Assembly (NCBI RefSeq): GCF_016802725.1
Contig: NC_052664.1
Coordinates: 28,785,275-28,849,274, forward strand
Reading direction: 5' to 3'
Source: Solenopsis invicta
Lineage: Eukaryota; Arthropoda; Insecta; Hymenoptera; Formicidae
DNA: 64,000 nucleotides
Shown here: positions 25,621 through 37,600 of the stretch, in pieces
Layout of the letters: every line of letters starts with the position of its first letter
Position numbering within the stretch: position 1 is the first letter of the stretch
Notes under the pieces: model-generated
What the model was told of the DNA's origin: nothing
The model's input: the letters and a program-made list of their open reading frames with translations, nothing else
The model's database searches: none
Position numbers and translations under genes: made by a program

Positions 25621-28600
25621 GTAGTCTGTTAAAGTCTTTCCAAATGTCTGACAGCGAGTGCGTTTGTAGAACAGGCGCGGGGAACGTCGACCAAGAGTTA
25701 TCGGATATCCTGCCGTTGACAGATTCCTTAGGAAATTTAATGGTACATTAGCTCTCCGGGATATTCTATACAGGACGATGGGGTACCAAACTCGGCGCGT
25801 ATTATTCTATGTTTGCGGTATTTGCGTCATGAATCTTCGTCGATCGCGAGTTGCCACGAGCGCGGCCGTCGAGCATATACATATATATATATATATATAT
25901 ATATGTACATCATCGCCGTCGCGCCGCGCGCTGACCGTACCCGCCGGTGAAATTCGTAAGAACGTCGCGCGGGGTGCGTATACGTCACGGGGAATTTATA
26001 ATAATAATAATCTATGGCGTGCGTGGTACGTGCGTGCGGGGTATGCCCGCGCGAGTGGCCATTACGTCAAATAACGAAGATTTATGCCCGTGCCGTGGTG
26101 GTGCCAACGATGCACGCTCGCATAGCTTATACGGGCCGGGCACGACGGGCACAACTATATCGAGATACCAGATATTATATGGATCGAGCGTGGCCGGGAC
26201 TTGAGATGATACATGTGTGTCGATGCCTTGCTTAATCAGATACATTAATTAGCTGGCGTTAATGGACCCAGTTAGATGCGCGGCCGCGCGCGGCATAGCG
26301 ATCGATGCATGGATCTTCGACGGAGCGTTATCGAGCGTTGTATCTGTGTGACGTGGGGGGGCGATGAGACTCGCGGTAAGGCTCGCGGCTAGAAAATTCC
26401 CCAAATATTCAGTACCTTGAAGAATTTCGTGGAGAATTTTATCTTAATCGAACACACCTCGATTAATTGGCGTTAATGAAGCCGGTCGCACGCAATCGCG
26501 CCGTAGCTATCGAGCGACGCGGCAACGGTATCTTCGACGGCCGTCAGAGTAATTATCGGTCGACGTGTGCCGCGCGGCTGTGCATCCAACACACAATGGC
26601 TTTCCCTTGAGATATTAATACAGTGAGTAATTAATTCGTCCCGCATTCCGTCGAGGATCCCTCCGCCGCCGCCGCCGCCGTCGTCGTCGTCGCCGCTGCC
26701 GCGCCGCTGATCCCAGGGGACCGAAGAATCGCTCAAAGGAATTTCGCCGCAAACCACCTAGTAGAACGCCCAGCGGAGAGAGGCGGCGTATTGTTAAGGA
26801 TTACAGATGGGTGACGTTACACGTATCGATCGATCGCCATCCGGGCGACGTCTTGGCTCGGCTTTTTTCGCGCGACTACATAATCTATCCAATCTATCAC
26901 GGCGAATAAATCAAAACGCCCGGCGAGAAATCGAATTCACTTTTGCAGCGCGAATAAATGTCCGGCCCCGGCGGCTGCGATAAATTCATTGACATATTTC
27001 ATCCGGGGTAGCGACGGCGGCGGTGGCTGCTGCTGCTGCTGCTGCATTCTAGTTTGCGCCGTCCGTCGTGTAATTAAATTACAGCGAGCGGAATCTAAAG
27101 TTAGCGAAACGAATTTCGCGAGAGCGCACGTATTGTGCCGATAACAAGCTGGCTGACCGATGACGTACGTATCTACTTCCGCCGGGGATAGAGACGGCCG
27201 CGCTCGGATCGAGCCAGTTATAAATCGGCACGATTTTGTTGTCGCGAGAGAAATAAAACGCCAACCTTTTATCATATCGCGATACCAGTCGCCAGTTAAT
27301 TCGCCGCGCGTGTAACACACCACGCGGAACTTTTAATCCCGGCGTATGCTCACACACAGTTGGAAAATTTGTGTTAAATTTAACGCAAATCGCATGTCCC
27401 CGAGCGGTCCATTCAAATTTTTCTCTTGTTCGTTTAACACGAGACGATGTCAGACCATGTCAGAAAGTAACACAAGTATTATGTAAAAAATTAACACGAA
27501 AAAATGCAACACTTTGACACAATTTGAAAACATACAATATTTTTTTTAGCAAAATTTATTTTATAATATGTTGCACATTTTATTCATTTATCTTGGAAAA
27601 TTTTTGAGTTTCCAAAAGTAATGTAAAAGATTGCATAGGGTATGTATAAATTCGTATAAATTCAATTCAAAATTTTAATCAGAATCGGTTTTAACCCAAA
27701 TACAAATTGTTTCCCACTGTGTATTTATACGTAAATCCTATCGAAATCATGTAATCACGTTTGACGTATGGTAATAGACAGGTCTTCATCATTGAACAAG
27801 AGACTTTTCATAAAGTTTAATACATTTTTCATAAAGTTTAATACATTTTATAGAATTATCATCTAAAATTTTTCATAAAAATTTTAGATGATAATTCTAT
27901 AAAATGTATTAAAAGTGATAAATTGCGAAACACAAGAGATTACTCTTGTTTCTCTCGAAAAACGACACTTTGAAGAATTTCAATCCATTCTGAACCTATC
28001 CCAATCCTTTTGCGAGAGACGCCATCTTCCGCATGCTTGTATTATAATTTTTGACGCCTCCTGTATATCATGTCAGAATAATGAATCAGCGAAAACAAAG
28101 AGATTCTGGAGAGAGGAGCCCTGAGTCGAGAGAGAAAAATCGTCTAATAAGGACGAAATCTCGCCGCTACTTTCCCTCTTATCGTTCGATTTATATTCGC
28201 GCTAAATAAAAGAGTTTAATATTTCATTCGCATTAGGGTCCCTCGCGTGGGGGTTCACGTGACAAAAGTGCGGCCGGTTTTATAAGCGCGCGAAATTGCC
28301 GCGACGTGTAATTAAGTATTAATCGCGCAATTTCTATTTGCGCGACCTGGATTATTTTGCTCGCGGCTACGTCGCGTCGGCTGAGGGGTCGCATGTTTAT
28401 GCCATGTTCGTTTCGAGAAACCGCATTGTACGTCGAGAGAAAATGAGATCGTTCGAAGGAAACTTCGCATGCCCGTTTCATAAGGAATATTATGATAATT
28501 CTAATAGAAAATGTATTTTGATGACCGGCAAAAGACGAAAATAATATTGCGACAATCTGCTTTTTTTTTTCTCCTGTGCATCCTCCGACACCGGCGAGAA

Positions 28601-31600
28601 AAGAGATAAACACTGTGACTTTGTACTCGAATGGCAAATTCTACTTTCCTGGTGTACCTTATTCATACGACATTGATCGATGTACAATTTTGACAGTAAT
28701 GTAAAGTAATAATTCACGTCTTTTTATTAACTGAGATAAGTTATCTGACATACAGGTCAACGTGTCCTTTCGACTGAAATGTTGTGCCATCTATTATTGG
28801 ATAATACAATATCGCTGTCACAACAATAATAATATTCATACGTCTCTTGAATATTTTAAGGGCTCCCTTCCAAGTTCGCGAGAAGAAGAGAGCGGTGCAT
28901 TTTTCGTCGCGTTATTTTCACGTTGTGCTAAATTTTAATGCCGCGTAATGCGTCGTCTCGCTGCGTAATGCCGTGCAACAGCGCATATCTAATTTTCCTC
29001 TTTTTTTTCCTTTTAATCTTAATCTAGAGTGATATTCAGCTTACATATGTAAAGCCAGTTGTCGACCAGTCGCTCCTGGCTAATTACTGTTATCGGTTTT
29101 AATCGCTGCGTTCCACTTTAAAAACCCTCCGATTAAGTGCGGCGTTAACTTCAACGAGCGGCAGAATTTTTAGGCTCGGTGCATTAATTGCAGGTTGTTA
29201 CGGGCGATGCTTGCCTTATAATTTGCGCGTTACTGACGGAAGCTCGAACTCCCCGTGCAAAATGCAATTACATAAAAATCGAGCAAAGACTCCGGTCGTC
29301 GACAATCTTCGCTTTGTAAGTTGATATCGATTCGTCTAAAGTAGCGTACCTCGAGAAGGTTACACGTGAGATCGCGTTAGAGAGACGCATTGCGGATCGG
29401 TGAATTTTTAAGCGCGCGTCGTGTGTCCGGCAAACGGAGGTGAAATATTTTTCAAGAATTTCTCGCGAACATTTCGCATTATTCAATTTCGCTGTTAATG
29501 TTATCTACCAAGTTATAATCGTTACATCGTTTCCTTAATGCGCATCGCTTCGACAGTAATTAACATCACAAATTTGCATCTGCTCAATGGCATTGTCTTG
29601 TAATAACATTTCTGACCCATTTAACCGATTTGGATTTACACAGGGATATTTTTCAACACTAAATTAATTTTTCTCTAGATCGAACATTGAATTCTTTTCG
29701 AATTATTATTTCTCTTCTCAAAGATAATAGAGAAAATATTCTCTCTCTCTAAAATTTTACACACACCCACACGAATATTTTAGATCAAACTTTAGCTTAA
29801 ATTTTGGCAAATGTAGGTTGTCCGTGAAAATCTGCAAACTTGTGTATGCGAACGGGTAACGTAGCTTAAGATTTTAATTCAGTTTCAGCACGTATAATTA
29901 TGCGCGCAGCAAGAAGCTCCTCCTTCAGGCTCTGCCGTATCCGGGATCTTAAGCCGCTTAGTTAGCTGTAAAATAGCGAGGCTGCAGCTCGGGGGAACAA
30001 AGAAAATAGGGATTATATGGGAACATTCGACGTTCACGAGACTCGTTCGTTTACCCTGCCAAAAAGGTTATTAAAACCAATATAATCATGAGTATAATTA
30101 CGCGAAATTTGGTGTAGTTTTCACCGGGTATCTCGACAAAAAGTTGCGCACATGAATCTACAATGAATTTTTCATGAAATACGTTTTGATGATGCGCGAC
30201 ATCCTTACTGACATGTACCTACTCCTTGAAAAAAAATAAAATTTATTTTAATTTAATGCTGTTTCAACAGAAAGGAATAGAGAAGATTAGCATAACGGCG
30301 CGGCATTTTTAGTTGAAGCTTAGCCGGAGACATTCTGCAACGACAGTTAAATAATAAGGCTGATTTTGTTCATATTGCAATTCATAAAGCGATGAAATGA
30401 TAAAAAATTCCGTTAACTGTGATGAACTTTTCATTGTAATTCAAATCAGTACACAATTCAAGTGGAAATTCTTTAATATATTTTTCTGAGGTTAAGCAAT
30501 TTTACATAATAAATAACACAGATATAATTTTTAATAAATTTGAAAATAATTCCGGCTTTATAACTTGTGTTTTAAGTCCGACAAATATGCAGCGCGTAGT
30601 TTGAGTTTTTGAGAAATTGTAAAAATTAAAAATTATTATTTGGTACCAAGAACCGTCGTGACTGATATAAATAAGTCTTCTATTCTCGTTCTTTACTGAA
30701 TATCTAATTAAAAGTTAAATTTTCAAAGTTTGATGTGCCTGTTAGAATTAACTTTTAAAATAGTGATCATTTTGAATGCAATTTTAGTTTTTAAATCCTA
30801 TGCTTGTGTGTTACAGTATTATCGCAGCTTTGTGGCTGAGTAACTCCGCTCGTTGCGCATCGAGTCGGTGAGTCAAAAAACAATTCTTATTTTCTTATTT
30901 TCATGCTTAAATATCCTGCGCAGGACGAAAAAGGACAATGAAAGAAAGAGCTTGGTAATAGCTATTAAATGTTGAATGAAATAAATTTAAATTATTACGT
31001 ATTTGATTAATATAATAAAAAATGATTTTACTTTTCTAAATTTTTTGCAAACATTACTAAATTGGATAATACTTACTAAATGTTTAAGAAAGTAAAATTA
31101 TTTTTGGTAACATTAATCAAATGTTTAGTTGACATTATTTCATTCAACATTTGGTAGCTATTACAAACTTTTTTTCTTCACTGGACCTAAACAATTCTTC
31201 GAAGGGGAAACCAAGTATCCAATCGCGCGCGATCGGTCCAGGAGTGCCGTATAAAGCATCATCGCGCGATCGTAACCATATTTTCGTGAGTGAGTGAGTA
31301 CAAAGAATCTTGAGAGCATCTGAGAAGAAGAGAAGGAGGCCTGCGAGGCAACCTTAGGGTAACTGGGTAAGTAATATCTGCAATATATACAGGGTGTATA
31401 ACGTTTATCTAACCAATCTCAATGATGCGTTACAGATTTTCCTCGAGCTGGAAAGCGACGAGAAGAGAACAACACCCGTCGTCGTCGACTTATAATAAAA
31501 TTAACGAGCCGCAGCCGGTTCGTCGCGTCGTGCGTTTATTCCGGGAGTTCCATTTAAAGTTACTGGACTATTTCATAACTTCGATAGAATCCTAATTTAA

Positions 31601-34600
31601 AGACCGGGAATCGCACCCCAGCTATTTGGCAATAAACATTTCCTCATTGGGTCGTTGCGCATGATGGCTACGACGCACCGCGATGTCTCATTCCGAGTGC
31701 CCGTGATAATGCCGGGCCGCGTTATGGCATGTTTCCCCCGTGTGCATGTTGCGCGACTGTTTGGTTGCTGTGAGGGTTACACGCTCTGTCTCTGGCGATC
31801 GGTTCGGTCTTAAGTGATAAGAATTCGGATTGGTTGCTTTGGATTCGCCCGTTTTTCTTGCTCTCGTTCACCGCCGTTCACCATCCTAAGGTGGGAGTAA
31901 CTATGACTCTCGGGGAGTCAAGCTCTCTTAGGTCTTTGGTATCCTTTTTGGATTCTTTGGATTTGAGGTCAAAGCTACTAGTAGTGAATCACGTTTAATC
32001 TAACTTTTGATCAAAACTCAATCTTGGCGGTCCCGCTTGTGTCGAGAGGCTGGCTCTCATTTCTTGATTCGTCTAGGATGTTAGACGTCGGCAATGAGTA
32101 CCTTCTTCTCTCGTCACGTTTAAGTGCCTTGTCGACATCGCTCGTGGTTTAACACCCTAATGGATCACCTGGGCCGCTGGCTGGGCGTATGACTAAGTCA
32201 ATTTTAAACGTGATTTTTGCGAGACAAGAGGCGTCGGATTCAATGCCATAGATTTCATTTTTTTTCGCGTGGGGCTTAATCCTTTCGTGCCTGGTGGAAC
32301 ATAAATTAAGTTAGCAAGTTCTTTCTAAACTCATTTTGAAAGTCAACGTAATATTATTAAAAAAATCGCTATTTAATTTAAAAATGGCCAATTCAATGTG
32401 GCAGGTCAAAATACCATATATATTATATTTTGTGTATTCACATGTAATTAATTTTTTAGGCTTATGACAAATCTGCGATAAAAATTCTAAAATTAAAAAT
32501 ACCGGATTTAATATGGCGGATCAAAATGTTAAGTTTTATTGGATTTTAGTCCGCCATATTGAATCCGTCATTTAAAATTTTAAAATTTGGATTACAAATT
32601 CATAATCAAGAACCTTAAATCCTTTAGTAAAGACGTGAGTTAGATGCTAATTATTTTTAAAAAAGAGTTAGGCACGAAAGGGTTAACCTTGTTCGGGGGC
32701 GAGTACGCGTGCGTCCTACTCGTCGACTCGGGGTGCTGAATCTATGGGACTCCCTCCGAATGGGAATTCATATCATTGGTTTTATAAACTCAAAGTGTCG
32801 CGCGAAAGACTTTACAAATAATTAGTTCACATGCGCAAATTTAGTATATTTTTCGCAAGTGTCCCGCGTGTGCAACGAGAAGAAAAGGCTTGGACAACCT
32901 GAAGGACTTTGGGAGGAGGTGGAGGTCTGGGAGAGGCATCGGGTCCCAGCGGAGCAACCTTGGAGTAAATACTATTCTTTATTTATATAAATTCAATAAT
33001 CTTTCTCTTTTTCATTCTATCTTATCGCAATAAATTAAAAAAGGTACTTAAAAAAGGAAATTTATATAAAATTTTATACACACCCAGAGAAAAATCATGT
33101 TTATTGATGAAATCGTTTCTTTAACTTGATTTTTTTTTAAGTTTAAGTAAAAATACATTTGAGGAAAATGAAAATTTATTTGATTTCAAGAAATGACGTT
33201 ATTAGCATTTTTAAGAGTAAATAAATTATTTGTTTAATTTAAACACATAATTATTTAATTCAAAGAAAATATTGATAGAAATGTAAAAAATAATTTAGTT
33301 GTTCTGGTTTTAAAAATATATTTCTTTTATTAAAAAAAATTTGTGTTGCACAACCAAATCGTTACTTTAATTCTAATAAAGAAATAATCAAAAAATGTTT
33401 TTGAGTCAAAGAAGCTTTTTTTTAACCGCATGGCAATGTACAAATTACTTTTAATCAAACAAATATTTTTTGACTCACAAAAACTTTTCTCTGGGTGTAT
33501 AAGAATTTACTTTTAAAATATTGATTATTTTGAATGCAGTTATAATTTTTAAATCTCATGTTTGTGTTACAGTAATCACCGTAGCATTGTGACTGATTAC
33601 TTTCGCTCGTTGTACATCGAGTCGGTAAGTCAGAAATTAATTTTTTTATTATATTTCAATACCTTGCAAATATCCTACATAGGATCAAAGGCAAGATATA
33701 TATATTTTTTCTCAGCATATATATATATTTTTTTCAGTGTTTTTTTTTAATTTTTAAAAATAATCTTGTTTTCTTGCTAAAATTTAATTAAGTTTATGTA
33801 TCCAAACTAGGTTTGTCAACATTGTTTGTTGAATTATTTATCAAATAAGCCCTATTACGTGTGCATATATGTACATATATTATGATTAAGAGGAAGAGAG
33901 AGAGAGAGAGAGAGAAAAGGATAGAGTACTGATCAACTATTAATCTGTGCACGGATTAAACATGGGTAATTTATGTGCATTAAAGCCATTAAATACTGAT
34001 GAGCGCACCTGCTATATAAACGGTGGCGTATGTCAGTCAGTCGTAAGTTACACACAGACTTAAGGTAGGGCTGTTCGGTTATGCGCGTACGTGCATATGT
34101 TTCTACGTATGTAAAGCATTTGGAGTGATTTAGTACTCGCTGAACTCTACATGGCAAAAGGCATTTTACTTAGAAAATGCAAAAACGGACCAACCCGTAT
34201 ATATCACCGTAATAAATTCCTAGTGTAGCGAAGGCGGCAATATTTCTCGTTAAAATCTAGCAAGAATTTTGTACTGTTTTGTTAACGAATGAAGTATACT
34301 GTCTAATATATAAATATTTGATGTGAGAATTCGGGGTATATAAAGGCTTATATCGATGACTTTCTTATATCAACGGGCAATTACAACTTTTAGATGAGAT
34401 AAAAGTAAAACAGTACAAAATCTTCAATTTAACCCTCTTGTGCCTGACTGTTTTCTAGAAATAATTAGCATCTAATTCTTACTAAGGGTTTTTAGGTTCG
34501 TTGATTATGGATCTTGAAATATGTACTGCAAATAAAACAAGATTAAAGGTAGAACAGCCCCTCGAAATGATCGAACACGTATTTCACGATTTTTATAACT

Positions 34601-37600
34601 TTCGACGTTTCCAAAATATAACGGATAGGAGACAGACTTTATGGACATTCTAAATATTCCATCAGACCGAAAGGATTAAGATTCAACATCATTAAAATAT
34701 TATTTTTGTCCAATCTACATTTATTCGTTTCTTCGTAAAACCTGTCGATTAATTGCGCAATAAATTTCGCTGTTATATCCGTAGCATCTCGAGTTTTATA
34801 ACTCATAACGTTTGAAACTAATATCGGGTTTGTAATCCTTTTTATAACGCGTTGAAAAAGCTGTCGAAACTTGCTTATGGTGTTTAAGTTAACGCGTGCA
34901 TACGAAATTGCCTTACGGTCGCCCGGCTCTCCGCCTCGCAACCTTTATGAAACCTTGTTTTCTTTTATAGTGCGCGATACCGAGATATTAAACGTCAATA
35001 TGAAGATCTCGTCGCGCCCACCCCGAATACGCGGACATTTCCTTCTACGCGCGGGATTTATGTCCCCTCGTAAACAAAGCGCGTCCCTAAGCTGATTTAA
35101 CGTCGATCCGCACATACCGGTGTGTCAGTATCAGTTACGTGCCAGAGTGTGGTGAATGCAGTGACACAGAAATTAACTCTAGCGTCTGGTCCGGAGAGAC
35201 TCTAGATTCGGAAGACTATGTACATATATGTATACCGCATCCTCTCGTTCCTATTTCGACTAAAACCGTCGTTTCTCAGTCGATATAGAGCGCTAAGAAA
35301 TTTTGTATATAAATTTTAAAATTTATGCTGGAAATTTTAAAAAGAATGTAACACATTCTTTTTCTAATTAAAACGTGAATTCCAAAAAGTTTTCACAAGT
35401 GACTGTACGATCCTTTGTGAATTTATATACTGAGAAAAAAAATATTAACTTGATTAAATTGATTGCTGATTTGACTAAATTTTTCAACTTAATAAAATTT
35501 CTTCAGTTCGAACATTTATATAGGGTTACTGCACCAGACAATAAACAAAAAAGAAATTGAACCAGTCAATAAACAAACATAAAATAACTTAATACAATTA
35601 CATTTTCAAATAAAAAATTACATTTTAATCAAATTTTCATGAAAATTAGATTTCAACAATATCAATTAATTTTGCAGTTTATTATTTTGAAGTTTTATTA
35701 TTTTAATAATTTTGCTAAACAATCATTTATTGATGACTGTTCAACGACTGGTGCAACCTAACCCTATTTAATTTAAATACAAGACACTTGAATTGAACGA
35801 ATTTCATCAAGTTCAAAAATTTAAAAATTTTTTCTCAGTGTATACTGTAAAAATTTGAGCGCAAACATATCGAAACGTTTACAAAATACGATACAAAAAT
35901 TTTATATATTATAGCTAGCTGATATATATTTCAAGTAAAAGTAATTGATTAAGTATCGATTAAAAAAGTATATTATGTATTTTATGAATGCTGATGGCGG
36001 TGGATTGCCATGAATAATAATCCGTGAATAGTTTAACTTAATTAGAGCGCCAATGTAGATAATGGCGAATGGCGGGAAATGCGGGAAATTGTGTGTGTTC
36101 ATGTAACAGATACTCACACTTTATGTCCAAGTTCAGTGGATTGCTCTCGCCGTCGCCCTCTTGATTATTGCCGATGCACGTGTAAATCCCAGCTCTACTG
36201 CGAGTGACACTTTGCAGTACCAGGCTCTGATTACTTATTATCGTTCCGGTGGCTGTGTTGTGATACAGCGGATTGCCCTGCGAATGCGAAATCAAACGAG
36301 GCCACATTGTGTTTACTCGGATATTATATGAGCAAACGCGCGAACACAGCTCAGAGTGCAAATAATAGACTACTTGAGCTTGCAAGAGATATTTGGCAAA
36401 CCACAAATTGAAAAATTTGAAAAAAGAAAAAAAAACGGATCACGGCAATCTTCCTTTTCTGATAAAAAAAATTGTAATAATTAACAACGCAATGTAAAAT
36501 AACAAATAACTAAATATTATTAAAAAATATGGATAGCTGAATTATAGATTTGCTTCGCGCGATATTAATGCTGCAAAAAAAATGCGAGTGCGGGTTTTTA
36601 TATTTTTTTTCCACACAGGCTAAGCTATTATAAATCCCGCATGAGAAATTCGCGACGAGGAACGCTGACAGTTTTTCGATCCCTCGCGTTCCCTCGTCGC
36701 ATGTGTGACTTTCGAGACTGCGAAAGCGGCTTTGAGTTTTCGCGAAACAAATTTCGAGTCTTTGAATCGAGGGAATTGATTGGGATTTGCGTTTTGCGGT
36801 GTTTCCGCGTATACGACGTTCGTTCGCGATAAGAGCCATCGAAATTGGCTCGGAACGGATATCAAAGTTCGGAGAGCACTGCAATAACTTTAATGTTATG
36901 ACATATATATATTCCTTCGAAACATTATCTTTTTATCTTAGATTTACCTCGGAACTATATTTGTCAGCGATAAATTAAAATTTGTAACTATTACAAATAT
37001 TTTTAGATTCGTTGTCTCTTAGTTAATTTTTCTACGCTTGACGGGTAATATCAATTAGTAGCTCCCAAATTATAAATTTTTAATAATTAAACGCGTAATA
37101 TATTCGTCACTGCACTGTTTGCTCGTTATTATCTATTATTTATTTATGTTAAACAAAATATTTAGTTTAACAGAACTTTCTGTTTTTAGATTGTTGTCTA
37201 TGTACATAATGTTCAAAATTAGGAAATATTAAAAATAAAGTTTAAAAAAAAGAGGTTAAAAATTTGTTTGAAAAAAATTTTCATTTTAAATTTAATAACT
37301 ATTAAACGCTGTGAATATGTATTTCAACAGCAGTAAAAGCCATGCTATGTATCGTAGGATTAAAAATAAATTTAGAATGATTGAATGCAATTGCTTCCCG
37401 GCTATTTAATTGCGACACGAGATATCTTGATTTATACCTATGATTTATGTTGTGCCATCAGTTCCAAATCAATCGCGCCTATGACTTTATCGTGGATAAA
37501 GACAAAACGTTGAAAACGAATGAAAGGATTAAAACACATTCGGGCATTGACGAATGGCATTCTTATTAATCGCTGATAAAATGCCCCGATTTATATCTGT

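Larger units (their letters stand above)
21588..36117 (-). other. Intron h-i (14.5 kb), the largest intron
   Basis: Holds GC-rich blocks at about 24.2-24.6, 25.8-27.35 and 28.1-29.5 kb, hairpins at 24.9 and 27.8 kb, several fold-back elements between 27.3 and 35.8 kb, and the relic at 31.2-32.9 kb, each listed separately. No coding exon recognised. Homeobox-like ATTAAT motifs recur in the GC-rich blocks, so regulatory function is plausible but unproven. Confidence 0.75.

Noticed and set aside
30832..30866. tRNA-like box A (TGGCTGAGT) and box B (CATCGAGTC) in module copy 1
   Set aside because: The boxes are only about 26 bp apart start to start, too close for a tRNA promoter, and copy 2 loses box A.
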